Part shown: one piece after another, positions 11,376-23,500 of the stretch
How the letters are laid out: each line of letters starts with the position of its first letter
Position numbering within the stretch: the stretch's first letter is position 1
Source: Chrysogorgia sp. JL179-B06
Lineage: Eukaryota > Cnidaria > Anthozoa > Scleralcyonacea > Chrysogorgiidae
DNA: 64,000 nt
Direction: 5' to 3'
Assembly: GCA_035772405.1 (NCBI GenBank)
Contig: JAYKKM010000034.1
Coordinates: 1,324,501-1,388,500 of the forward strand
Notes under the pieces: generated by a model
Database searches by the model: none
Told to the model about the DNA's origin: nothing
Seen by the model: the letters and a program-made list of their open reading frames with translations, nothing else
Program-made: the position numbers and the translations under genes

Positions 11376-11868
11376 ATGGAGACTCCGTTTAATATGTTAA
11401 TTGTTGGGATGACAGCTTGTGGTAAGACACACTTTTTGCTCAACACATTGGAATCTGAGTATCGCGGTAAATTTGACTACATTGTGTTGATTTGCCCTAC
11501 TTTCAAGTGGAACAAAGCGTATACCGAGATTGGAAACACATACACGACCCTGACGTGCTAGCCATAGACTGTGTGCAAGACAATGTTGACGCTGTTCTCA
11601 AGTATGTGACTGAAGCTTTTAAAGGTACTAACACTTTGATTGTGTTGGACGATTGTGCAAGTTCTCAAGACGTCAAGAACAGGACTAGTCAGTTAGTCAA
11701 CTTGGCTTTTAGCGCGCGACATTTTGGATTGTCCACCATTGTTATCACACAACAACTGACTTCGATCGCTAAACCATACAAAGAAAACATCAGCAAGCTC
11801 GTCTGTTTCTATTGCCCGAGTAAGAGCGATATGAAAGTCATTATGGACGACTACATTGGACACATTAA

Positions 11869-12314
11869 CTCTTTCCCTACGGCTGAAAAACATCAAAAAT
11901 TGAACGACCACGTTGTTCTATTGATATCTCTTGAAATAACCATAACTGTTGCGAAAGCTATACATTTTCTGGAAGCCCAATAAACCGGCTTTTACTTGTT
12001 CTTTTAAATTTCCCGAACAAAACACATTAGGTTAATATAAATTAACATTAATTATCATAAATCAGGTTGAAAAATTTACATTTTTCCAGAAAAGGCCATC
12101 TTGCACGCCCGCATAGCATCTTGAAAACTCAAAATGCCACCAATCGCAGAGTTGTTTATGAAATCAAATCAAACTTGGCGTGTGCGTGGATTTCATGTTC
12201 CTGGCGCTTGTCCAATTTCAATTTTTAATCTTGCGTTACCGTGTGCCGTGTTTTTCGATTGACGACTGTGCGGGTCATCAACGACCCATTTTAACTGCGC
12301 CCGTAGGGAAAGAG
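11869..12314. repeat. MITE arm 1 (446 bp)
   Basis: Starts immediately after TTAA 11865-11868 and ends before TTAA 12315-12318. The ATPase frame reads about 38 codons into it. Confidence 0.8.
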
Positions 12315-12318
12315 TTAA

Positions 12319-12795
12319 TATAGAATGGCCGATATTTTTTCGCATCGATCAATTTTATATTTTCGGCTGAATTTTTCATCATCGTTGTAAGTCGGCTAAA
12401 CAACACACATATCAAATTTTAAGCCAATTTGGTGAATTATTTCCTACATTTCTAAACACGGTGAATTTTGACCTTTTTGACCCACATGCACAGAACCTAT
12501 TGTCTTTGTAGTGTATAGATAGCTTGCGTATATATTTAAAAGTATGAGCTCCCGTGCGGGTGGACCGGTGCGGGTGGGATCTCTGCAGAGACTCTGCTTT
12601 GGGTAACCCTTACATAATTCCTCTCATTGAGGGGGGTAGGGGGGAGCAGAGAAGGGGGTTCATTTTTTGTCACTGACCATTGTTTTGCTTTGTTAAACTG
12701 TATTTACGTTGATTATTTTCAATTCAACATATAATAAACTGCTTTTCCTTTCACGCTTTTTCTTCGATTATTTTCAATTTACCTATTACTGCTTA
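12319..12795. other. non-coding middle of the composite insertion
   Basis: No coding frame. It has a GC-richer patch (12545-12660, with 'gtgcgggtggaccggtgcgg') and a duplicated 'ttgattattttcaatt'. Origin unknown. Confidence 0.5.
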
Positions 12796-12799
12796 TTAA

Positions 12800-13245
12800 C
12801 TCTTTCCCTACGGCTGAAAAACATCAAAAATTGAACGACCACGTTGTTCTATTGATATCTCTTGAAATAACCATAACTGTTGCGAAAGCTATACATTTTC
12901 TGGAAGCCCAATAAACCGGCTTTTACTTGTTCTTTTAAATTTCCCGAACAAAACACATTATGTTAATATAAATTAACATTAATTATCATAAATCAGGTTG
13001 AAAAATTTACATTTTTCCAGAAAAGGCCATCTTGCACGCCCGCATAGCATCTTGAAAACTCAAAATGCCACCAATCGCAGAGTTGTTTATGAAATCAAAT
13101 CAAACTTGGCGTGTGCGTGGATTTCATGTTCCTGGCGCTTGTCGAATTTCAATTTTTAATCTTGCGTTACCGTGTGCCGTGTTTTTCGATTGACGACTGT
13201 GCGGGTCATCAACGACCCATTTTAACTGCGCCCGTAGGGAAAGAG
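12800..13245. repeat. MITE arm 2 (446 bp)
   Basis: Direct copy of arm 1 with the same length and ends. The TTAA on its right (13246-13249) joins back into ATPase coding sequence. Confidence 0.8.
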
Positions 13246-13385
13246 TTAACAAAGAAGAAGCGTCGGCGATCGCGTGAGCGTATTAAAGAATCATAAGTAC
13301 GCAAGACTTGAGATTTTGTTGAGACATCCATACGAACATGAAATTGTTGTTCCGCAATAAAACATAGGTACAAAGTAATAAGGTG

Positions 13386-13895
13386 ATGCCTAGACGCAAA
13401 AGTGAAGAAAACCCTACGATTGAAGAGTTAGTTTAGGAACCTCATGTCGTTAGTGGTGGTGAAACAACGAACGACAACGTTGATGACATTGACACAAGGA
13501 GAGCTGAACTAATAAGACTGTCTGGAGATGGCGCGATAAGTCAATCTGAAGCGCGCATTAAAAAAGCGTCCGCAAAGGTTGTCAACAAGTTATGGCGTCA
13601 GTACGAGTTGAAAAGAATGGAAATAGCAAACGCTTTTTTGAGTGACTTGTTCATCAGCAAGTTCTCAAACTTATTGGGTGGGTTGAACGCTATTGAAAAT
13701 CCTGACGAACTAAACGATGAGCTACAAAAAGACCTGTTGTTGAAAAAAGACGTCGAAGGTATAATTGCGACTGTAACGCCGTACATACCTTTATTGGGCT
13801 TGTTGTCGGGTGGATCCACAACGTCGAAACATATGTGTAACTATCACTACAAAAAAGACACAACAGACGATGTTGAGAGCTCGACAACAGACTAA
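13386..13895 (+). pseudogene. small protein of the virus-like cassette, one in-frame stop
   Basis: A 170-codon frame from ATG 13386 ('MPRRKSEENPTIEELV') is open to 13895 except for one TAG at 13434-13436 (codon 17). After the stop come a charged helical region ('SEARIKKASAKVVNKLW'), then 'SDLFISKFSNLLGGLNAI'. A hydrophobic segment near the end ('YIPLLGLLSGGSTTSKH') could be a membrane anchor, followed by an acidic tail. It lies 26 bp downstream of the ATPase stop on the same strand. The family was not identified. A structural or membrane-associated accessory role is inferred from position and from similarity in style to the first gene of the cassette. Confidence 0.55.
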
Positions 13896-14132
13896 TTTGT
13901 AGACACATGATAGGTTTGGTGTTGCATGTGTGAAATTAATTACATTACCACTACTCCTCACGGTTTAGTGTTTTTCTTTCGCGTGTGAAACTTGTCGTCA
14001 ACGGCATCAGCTAGGTCTGGCGCGACACTAAGTCGATTGTGAAACGTTGCATGACACATAATTTGTTGCGCACTCAGGCCACTCTCGCATTTCCTCAACA
14101 AGTATTTTTGCTAGACATTTTTATCGATTCAC
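13896..14132. other. right flank of the virus-like cassette
   Basis: No gene recognised. No polymerase, integrase, protease or terminal inverted repeat of a Polinton was found on either side of the cassette. Confidence 0.5.
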
Positions 14133-14574
14133 ACAATAGTAATATAGCAAATGGGGTAGCCAGAGCAATTTCACGATTTGAATGACAACACAAGGCCAAC
14201 CTAGCACCCTGTGTCAAGCTGTGGGGTTATAGTGAAGTGACACACCGAGTGCATCAAATTTGCGAGACCGTTCGAAACAGCAAATGAAGCAACATCAATG
14301 ACACTGGCTGTGATAACAAACCCAAGAAAGGTACGTACGGCGCCTAGCTGACGACCCCAAATAAAGTCTCGAAAATGAAGTAAACCAGCCACGCTTCTAC
14401 AGCTAAGTTTGGTCTCTCGAGACGGCTTTCGAGTCGCGAATGTCATCTCTCTGATGTTGAGTGCGTGAAGCGGTACTATTGCGCTCAGCTTGGCTCGACA
14501 AGGTGCTAGGTTGGCCTTGTTTTGTCATTCAAATCGTGAGATTGGTCTGGCTACCCCATTTGCTATACTATTGT
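14133..14574. mobile_element. MITE with long terminal inverted repeats (~440 bp)
   Basis: The left arm 'acaatagta..atagcaaatggggtagcc' and the right arm 'ggctaccccatttgctat..actattgt' continue through 'caaggccaacctagcacc' and its complement at 14504-14520. The arms are about 85 bp. It abuts the LINE fragment that starts at 14575. Confidence 0.8.
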
Positions 14575-14672
14575 TTACCCCAAGGGTAAGTCTTATAGGT
14601 ACACTTTTATTTTCATTGTACTTCGCTCCACTGGAGGATGTTATCAACGCACATAATATTGACGGTATGATG
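14575..14672 (+). pseudogene. LINE family X, copy A, piece 1 (reverse transcriptase)
   Basis: Translates to the RT stretch around 'GTLLFSLYFAPLEDVINAHN', matching copy B at 40471-40566. It is cut at TG 14671-14672 by the CACTA-like element and resumes at 18499. The 5' side is missing at the MITE border. Confidence 0.8.
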
Positions 14673-16490
14673 CACTGTAAAAACGGAATGGTTATTTCAA
14701 CCAATTAAATTGGTTATAACCAAATAAAATTGGTAGAAACATCCACATAAAATTGGTTAAATATTAATCAATGTAAATTGGTTGTTTCAACCAAAAAACA
14801 GTGATTAATGTAACCAATAATAACAGGTGGCTTAGTACAACCAAATGGAATTGGTTTAAATAACCAGGTTTAAATTGGTTAAAACCTTAACCAATACATA
14901 ATGGTCAATTTAACAAAATAAATTTTATTTAATATTATATACATTATACTATAAGTTACTATTGCAAGGGAAGTGCTGCCTCAAAAGCCATTTTTGATAA
15001 CATTTCCAAAATGAACCCTGTGATTGACTATATGAATGGTAACAGACATACTGTAGTATGTACACATTGATTTCAATCATTTAAAGCAGACTTAAATTAC
15101 AAATAACTATCACTTATCTGAATATAATTGGCAAGGCTTTTGAATTTGACTGCATACACAGTATTCATAAATTATGACTGTTTGATGTTTGGTAAACAAA
15201 TTTCCGATAAATCACTGCCACTATAAATCATGCTTCTTTAGTACTGTGGTAAAACTGTCAGTGGAATTGCAAGTGTCTGATATGTGATGGCAAAGCAAAG
15301 CACTGACAAAATAAAAACCGGAAATGGTATGTAACAGATGTTTCTGGTATTGTTGATCCATTGTTTATATTGTCTAACTTTTATTGGAGTTCTTGTTGAG
15401 AATGCAATACTCTCTGTGATGTATTAGTTCATTGCGCATGTGCACGACTCCACATATAATGTAGTTGTCATTTGAGAATACACCACTGCAACTACTGTAT
15501 TTTATTTTCCCAACGAACTTGCAAACAAATAATTTCCATTGTCCACTGAGTTTTCACAAAGTTGAGGTAAATAATTCCATGATGTACAGTTTATTACATT
15601 TGTAGTTTTACAGCTTTGTGCACAAATCAATTGTAGAAACCACTGTAGATAATTATTTTCTCAAATCCAAGTAAGATGTTTGTAGTTGTATGTGATCATA
15701 GCATAAATAGATGTAGTGCCAAAGAAAGGTATTCATATGCTTTAATTCACAGTAAAGAAAAAACATGTCTGTTTTCGTTTCCTTGTTGAAGGAAGTGATA
15801 CTGCATTTATATTGAGACAAACTGTTCATTATTATTTTGTTGCTACCAGACATTGCATTAAGTATATGAACTCAATATACACCTAAAATAGAAGGAAAAC
15901 TGTATTCACAAACAAAACAATTTGATATCATGATATATTTAGCCCATGACAAGTGATGCTGTGATGGCAAGAAATCACAGATACCTCGCAGTCACTGAGC
16001 CATATTTTGTGTTTGGTGAGCATTCAACAAGAAAAATTAAGTACAGTACACATAATCTTAGTCGTCTTACACTTCCTCACTGAAGGCAGAACAGATCGTT
16101 CAAACTTCACAGCGTTGACAAGTTCTGAACGGCGAAAGGCAGGAAATTTAATACACATGATAAAACTTCTACGTCACAAAACGTCATAAAACTGAACATC
16201 TCAACAGAGGGCAATTTACACAAATCGAGATTTCACTGACTATACTGTACATAGGTCCGCAAAGAGATATGGGCACAAGGACACAGCAACCCAAGTCAAG
16301 ACTGGTATGCTGCCATAGGCAGCAAATACCATTTCAATCAATTTTACTCATTCCTGATTGGCTAATGTCGTCAATATTAAACTTAAATTTTTTTACTAGG
16401 GGTATTTAAATTTTTTTATTGTGGTATTTTTTGTAAATGCCCTTGGCTAGTAAAAAATTAAATCCGGGATGTTGGATTTTAATATTTACA

Positions 16491-16492
<2 letters not shown>

Positions 16493-16531
<39 letters not shown>
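16493..16531. repeat. (TA)n microsatellite, short
   Basis: About 39 bp of uninterrupted TA, within the copy-1-specific interior of the CACTA-like element. Confidence 0.95.
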
Positions 16532-16539
<8 letters not shown>

Positions 16540-16769
16540 ATATAAAAGTATATAAGAGTGCTGCGTAGACAGTGTTTTGAATAATATAGCAAAGTGAAAA
16601 GGTATTCATTTTATTTATTATATATATTTTGCCAATAATTTAGTGACGAGATACTGACGTTTCGAGCGGAGCCCTTCATCATTTTCTGAGGTATATAGGC
16701 TTGATGCATATCTACACATATAGTATTACACATAATTTCACAAGCCGTCACTTCACCAGTTCTAATATA

Positions 16770-17043
<274 letters not shown>

Positions 17044-18260
17044 TATGGACAAGAATTATATAAATATATATATATATATATTTATACAATTCACACACAT
17101 AGTAAAAGTGGCAGGGTGGCCGCCAATTATTGCAGTCCCAGAATGAATTAAATTGAAGTAAAAATTAACTAGTGTTAAGAATGTTCTTGTTCAAGACCAA
17201 ATCGGCCCATATTTTAGTGTTTTAACAATATCCAAGGGGTAAATTAAGATACCTGTATCCTAGGGGAGACTAGGTTAAAATCTATCCTAGAGGGGACAAA
17301 TAATTTTTTATCCAAAGGTTGTGAAGCAACCCCTCAATAGGGGGGATGCGGATATTAAGTGGAATGTCCAGGCATTAATGCATTACTTATCTCTAGGCCT
17401 GGCTTATTACTCTAATGTTAGCATAAATGAAATGCAATAAATTTCAAATCCCCGCCACCAAAGGTCATATTAATGACATGTATAGTTTATTTGGCTAAAA
17501 TGGCGAAGTCAGATATGCAATGCATATTAAATGAGTCTCAAAAATAAAGGTCAACTGGGAAAAAACCCTGAATAAACTTAATACAAAAGCTGCAGTTGTG
17601 TTTTGTATTATTTTTTGTAATATAGTCCAATAAATACTAGCCCATTAAATTAAAAAGGTATGAACTTCAATGTTTGTGGAAGATGCCGAACTTAGCCAAA
17701 TTCGCGCGTGATTATTAATAAACAACTGAAATCGTTTGCAATAGCTCGGGGTCCTTGGCTTTTATAGTAAAACCCGAAAGGGCAGGAAGAAACAAAGGAA
17801 ACGCTATACCTGAGAGCAAAATGCTTGCCAATCTTTGCGAACTTCGGGACGAATAGCTCAGCGCTATAAGCCTGTAATCCGGTACAACGTCTTCCCAATC
17901 AGTAAATGATGTTCTCCAGCGGAAAGCCTTCGACGGTTTAAACTAAATCGGAATGTCAGATCTATCGTGGATCTATCAACTATCGACTGAATTTCGAGTG
18001 AAATGAAACTATTATTATTCTCCCAACTGGCACAACAGTCGTGGGTGGTCAGCGGCAGGGGGCGGCACTGGGGGCGGGCTACCATTTTCGCCGTCGCTGA
18101 TTGGTTTATTTGCCTGCCCGCATGACAGGAGTTGGCCTCATCTGCCACTTTAGTGACTTGACCCGTTGGCATTCATCTGGCCTCCTTCTTTCGTTCAAAC
18201 AGTGGATTTAATAACACCGCGTTATTGTTATTATAATTATTTGCGATAATTATTGTTTGG

Positions 18261-18352
18261 GCCTTAACGATACAACGAACATCAACATCAGAAGACATTT
18301 TAGAACTCCTCGAGCAGTCAAACCTTGGCGCACTGATGGACGCATTCAAAGG
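18261..18352 (+). pseudogene. broken copy of SAM-domain gene exon 1
   Basis: Matches the exon at 20518-20611 ('EDILELLEQSNLGAL') and keeps a GTAAGA donor, but the ATG is lost (gGGCC in place of ATGGCC) and a small indel shifts the start. It lies 146 bp from the right end of CACTA-like copy 1, with none of the later exons. Confidence 0.7.
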
Positions 18353-18500
18353 TAAGATATAATAATAATAGTCACATACCGCGTTGCATGATTCGACCAT
18401 TTATTAATTGGTTGTTATAACCATTTACAACTGTTTGTCTCAGATCCACATTTCAACCATTTGTTTTTGCTTGAAATAACCATTTCGTTTTTACAGTGTG

Positions 18501-19072
18501 TAAGCTGATGATACCCAACTATACGTAACCACCAATTCTTCACAAGATCGACTTTCTGTACTGTCAAAACTTGAACTTTGTATCAAGGATATCATCATAT
18601 GGTGTACTGCTTATGGACTTGCCTACAACCCTAGTACAAAACGAAGATTCTCCACCTATCATCTGGTTGTATGCAATATAACCCCTTATCTGGTATCTCA
18701 GTTGACGGAACTGTTATTGTTTCTATTCCTGTTTCTCGAGAACTTGTCGTTGCTATTGACAGCAATCATAAGTTAACACCTCACGTAAACAACATCTATG
18801 TAGATCAGCATCTCTGGCCATACGAAATATTGGCAGAATACGGAAGTATTTAGTTCAAGCAGATTGCGAAAAACTAGCTTGTTCAAGCGTTTATAATATC
18901 TAGACTAGACTGCTGTAACAGCATACTCCATGGTCTTCCAGCAATTGAAATGGACAAGCTACAACTATTACAGAACACAGCTGCAAGTTTGGATACTCAG
19001 ACCAAACGATCGGACCACATTTCTCCAGTACTCCATGATCTACACTGGCTGCCCATTAGAGATAGAATTTCT
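18501..19072 (+). pseudogene. LINE family X, copy A, piece 2
   Basis: Corresponds to 40567-40812 joined to 47883-48165 in copy B: RT thumb region with 'MQYNPLSGISVDGTV', then 'KLTPHVNNIYV'. It contains ATAA at 18769-18772 where copy B has the TTAA-flanked Kolobok-like element, so it is the empty site. Frames are broken by several stops and indels. Confidence 0.75.
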
Positions 19073-20517
19073 TTGACGAAACGAAATGGTTATTTCAACC
19101 AATTAAATTGGTTATAACCAAATATATTAATCAATATAATTAAATATTAATCAATGCAAATTGGTGGTTTCAACCAAAAAACAGTGATTAATGTAACCGA
19201 TAATAACAGGTGGCTTAGTACAACCACATGGAATTGGTTTAAATAACCAGGTTTAAATTGGTTAAAACATTAACCAATACATAATGTTCAATTTAACAAA
19301 ATAAATTTTATTTTAAGTTTATTAAGTCCAAATTAAATTGAAGTAAAAATTAAGTAGTGTTAAGAATGTTCTTGTTCAAGAACAAATTGGCCCATATTTT
19401 AGTGTTTTAAGAATATCCAAGGGGTAAATGAAGATATCCTAGTGGAGACTAGGTTAAAATCTGTCCTAGAGGGGACAAATAATTTTTTTATCCAAAGGTT
19501 GTGAAGCAACCCCTCAATAGGGGGGAGGCGGATATTAAATGGAATGGCCCATTGACTGAAACTGGTATAGTTGGTCCAGGCATTCGACAGATAAAATCAA
19601 GATTTGCAATCGGATAGTAATGTATTATTAATGCATTACTTATCTCTAGGCCTGGCTTATTACTCTAATGTCAGCATAAATGAAATGCAATAAATATCAA
19701 ATCCCCATCACCAAAGGCCATATTAATGACATGTACAGCTTATTTGGCTAAAATGGCGAAGTCAGATATGCAATGCATATTAAATGAGTCTCAAAAATAA
19801 AGGTCAACTGGGGAAAACCCTGAATAAATTTAATACAAAAGCTGCAGTTGTGTTTTGTATTATTTTGTAAATATAGTCCAATAAATACTAGCCCAATAAA
19901 TTAAAAAGGTATCAACTTCAAAGTTTGTGGAAGATGCCGAACTTAGGCAAATTCGCGCGTGATTTTTAATAAACAACTGAAATCATTTGCAATAGCTCGG
20001 GGTCCTTGGGTTTTATAGTAAAACCCGAAAGGGCAGGAAGAAACAAAGGAAACGCTATACCTGAGAGCAAAATGCTTGCCAATCTTTGCGAACTTCGGGA
20101 CGAATAGCTCATCAGCTCCTGTAATCCGGTACAACGTCTTCCCAATCAGTAAATGATGTTCTGCAGCGGAAAGCCTTCGACGGTTTAAACTAAATCGGAA
20201 TGTCAGATCTATCGTGGATCTATCAACTATCGACTGAATTTCGAGTGAAATCTCCCAACTGGCGCAACAGTCGTGGGTGGTCAGTGGCAGGCATTGGGGG
20301 CGGCCTACCATTTTCGCCGTCGCTGATTGGTTTATTTGCTTGCCCGCATGACAGGAGTTGGCCTCATCTGCCACTTTAGTGACTTGACCCGTTGGCATCC
20401 ATCTGGCCTCCTTCTTTCGTTCAAACAGTGGATTTAATAACACCGGGCTGCTCGTGCGGCTTCCGAAATCATTTGCGTTATTGTTATTATAATTATTTGC
20501 GATAATTATTGTTTAAG

Positions 20518-23500
20518 ATGGCCTTAACGATACACGAAGCATCAACATCAGAAGACATTTTAGAACTCCTCGAGCAGTCAAACCTGGGCGCACTGGTGGA
20601 CGCATTCAAAGGTATGAGAACATTGCATTTAAGTGTTTAACTATAAATGTACGTTTCTTTCCCGTTCACGATTATTTTATTAAAACAACTCGTTCGGCCT
20701 CAAATCAGTATTGTCAAATATGGCCATTTCGACAAGAATGTATCAATTATTATATATGTTATTATAAAGTATCCTTTGATTTACGACAATAGTGAGATAC
20801 ACTTTACGAGCGACCTTAAACTGCTTATAGAAAACCAAGTTGACGGGGATGACTTTTTTGGCCTCGAGATGAGTGACCTCATTGGCCTCACAACAATGAC
20901 CCGATTATACTAAATCTACGGAAAAAATGCATTTCTGTATGGAGCAAAGTCACTGGCTTGGTAAGTATTCATCATTTAGAAGTTTTGAGATATATGCCGC
21001 TAATTAAGCAAAGGTTGCGATATAACTTTGAGTTTATAGTTGTTGCTATTAAAGCTAGCGTTGAACGTTTTCCATTCGTATTTCGCGCCTAAACGACACC
21101 AAAAGACTGGGTAGGACATAATGTCATATGATTCGAGCGAAGAAGCCTGCTGATTGGTTGTGATGTCAAATAATCGTGTCAACGTATTTTAGTGCCTTTA
21201 CTGTGTCACGGGCACTGATCTATATATAATTGGACTAATATTATATATATATTATATTGAGGTTATATATAGGTCAGTGGTCCAATTAACTGCAAGGGAA
21301 CTGGGACTAGAAAATAAATATGCTTATTATTCAGTCCTAACATAATCCTACAACACCTTAAATTAACCATTATCCTTATTTCACAAATCGCTCTAAATTA
21401 AGGATAATGGTTAATTTAGAGGCGATCGTGAAAGTCGCACATGCGTGTGTTAGTCAATTGCTATCCCACGGGGGATTAGTTAGAAAACCAATTAGGCGGG
21501 GGGTTAGGGTTAGGATCTTTGTTGTGTTGGGGTTGGGTTCTAGCATTAGATTAACAACCATTATCCTTAATTCAGAGCAATTTGTAAACTAAGGACAATA
21601 GTTAATTTAAGGAAGAGACCGGGTTGAATCCTAACCCTACATGACATGCGTATGGTTTAGGTAACCCTAATGTATGGTTAGGATTAGGGTTGTGTTAGGG
21701 CTAGTCCCAGTTCCCTCACGGTTAATTGGTCTCAGTGGTTGTTCTACACGAGTAAAAACGCACAAGCTGTTGCAAGTTGTCAACAGGCCTGAACAATGTT
21801 GTGCTGCACCCTGTGAACAATGTTGTTGGAACAATGATGAGCAACATTGTTCGTTCAACAATGTTGTTCACGCATGATAGCCGCCTTGTTACAGTATTGT
21901 TCAGCCAACAACATTGCAACAACTTGTGCGATTTTTAGCTGTGTAGTGCCCACCAATGGTCTCTTGTTGGTCAGCAGTCATATTAACTGGGGTTAGGGTT
22001 AGAAATCTCATTAGGCAGGGGGTTAGGGTCTAAGTTGTTTTGAGGTTAAGGGGAATTTTGTCACTTACATTAATCGCTAATCTCTTGTTTAGTGGTATGG
22101 GCCTTAACCCAAATCAACATTATATACTCTACTATTTAACCAGCAATTTTTTACTATTTAACCAGCAATTTCATTGATAAGTTCTTTATTTGAATTTATT
22201 TTAAGACATTTGACTATAATGGGGTAAGAGTGTCTGTACCCCTCTTCAAGAAAAGAAAGGGAATGGGGTAAGTGATACTACCAAAACCAGTATAATGTTT
22301 GTCACACCAAAATTTGATGCACCTTACTGTAACAGCTAACAGAAAGGAATGTGAGAATGGTAAACAAAGAGGTTTCCCATGCTCTTTTTTACAGCCATCA
22401 TAAATTATCTAATAAGATGAAAGAGTTAAGTGGGTGAAATTTCTTGTTTATAACTCTCACATGATTACTTTCTGTTGACTATTATCATAATGCATTATTA
22501 TTTTAATATGTAGCACTCTACTGGTTTTGTATAGGTACAGTAATAGTATGATTTTGAGTGCAATTTGGAAACAAATATGCACAAGTTATTTTTTCAAATA
22601 TCTCAAAATAGCACGAGTCAGAAGGACAAGTGCTATTTGGGGTCTTTGAAAAACTCACGAGTGTTTTTTTTTCAAATTGCACTGTGATAATAAGTTTTTG
22701 CACTGTGATAACAGATTTTTGCACTGTGATAACAAGTTTTTACACTGTGATAACAAGTTTTTGCACTGTAATAACAGATTTTTGCACTATAATAACAAGT
22801 TTTTGCACTGTGATAACAAGTTTTTGCACTGTAATAACAGATTGTTGCACTGTGATAACAAGTTTTTGCACTGCGATTACATAGAAACTAACTAGTAGAC
22901 TATTACAAATCACGAGTAATGGAGTTTTATCTCTATTCTGTACCATCTCTTTAGTCTTTTTTATCAGTCTTTTGTCTTTACCATAGCTATATCTTATGAT
23001 TTACTTTTAGAACACTGTAAGTTATTCCCAGTGTTCAATATCTGGACCACAAAATGTTACCAGACAGTGTCAAACATCTAGATTTTGCCCTGGCACATCC
23101 CTAATGGCTAGGTTGTCACTAACACTTCATACACATAAAGCATCGTGTGTTCTTAAAATCATTAACATCATCTGTTTCCAGTGCCATTGTTTAATTTGCA
23201 CATTCAGTTTCTGTATGTACTTTGCACTGATATCACCATAATAGCAATGTTTAGCTTAATAATAATTTAATTATAAAATTGACATGCAAAAAATCCAATT
23301 TATTCTTCAGAAGTGGACAATCGCTGTATTATGGCTGCCTTACCACACCTGCTTGGTGAGAAGAAGTCAACTGACTTTATCCCTGGGGAGATGTTTTGGA
23401 AAATCATTCTTGTAAGTTTGCAATGCATTTTCACTTTTCAATTTCCATTTAAAGGCACAATATGTTCCTGAATGGAACATTGTAAATACAGTAACGGGCA

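Larger units (their letters stand above)
11869..13245. mobile_element. composite twin-MITE insertion with TTAA target duplication
   Basis: Two 446-bp copies of one MITE (11869-12314 and 12800-13245, same orientation) enclose 477 bp of other DNA. Each copy has inverted ends 'CTCTTTCCCTACGG' and 'CCGTAGGGAAAGAG', and all four borders carry TTAA. The outer TTAAs (11865-11868 and 13246-13249) fit a target-site duplication in the ATPase gene. The copies differ at only about two positions noticed (near 12207/13145 and 12962). TTAA duplication and this kind of terminus suggest the piggyBac or Kolobok group. The unit may have moved as a composite, or may have grown by duplication in place. Confidence 0.8.
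11376..13360 (+). pseudogene. A32/FtsK-HerA-type genome-packaging ATPase, frameshifted and split by an insertion
   Basis: The N-terminal part starts at ATG 11376 with a Walker A loop, 'GMTACGKT', at residues 11-18. One base is missing near 11526, after which the second frame carries Walker B ('LIVLDDC', about 11635-11655) and a sensor motif ('ITQQLTS', about 11744-11764). The coding frame then meets a TTAA at 11865-11868 and runs into a MITE, reaching a stop at 11983. The genuine C-terminus resumes after the insertion at 13247. After a second one-base break near 13275 it ends with 'LEILLRHPYEHEIVVPQ' at 13360. Motif order matches the packaging ATPases of Polintons, adenovirus-like elements and virophages, which pump DNA into the capsid. 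Non-functional as read. Confidence 0.75.

Noticed and set aside
16650..16690. 'gacgtttcgagcggagcccttcatc' as a regulatory site
   Set aside because: Resembles a widespread repeat-associated motif (a similar 'cgaaacgtcag' occurs near 58950); no gene context.
21505..22025. 'gggttagggttag' motifs that look like telomeric TTAGGG repeats (also 'cctaaccctaacc' near 24964 and 51985)
   Set aside because: Only two or three imperfect units at a time, embedded in hairpin repeats; no extended telomeric array.
22672..22880. CRISPR-like repeat array
   Set aside because: Units are contiguous tandem copies without unique spacers, in an animal-type sequence.
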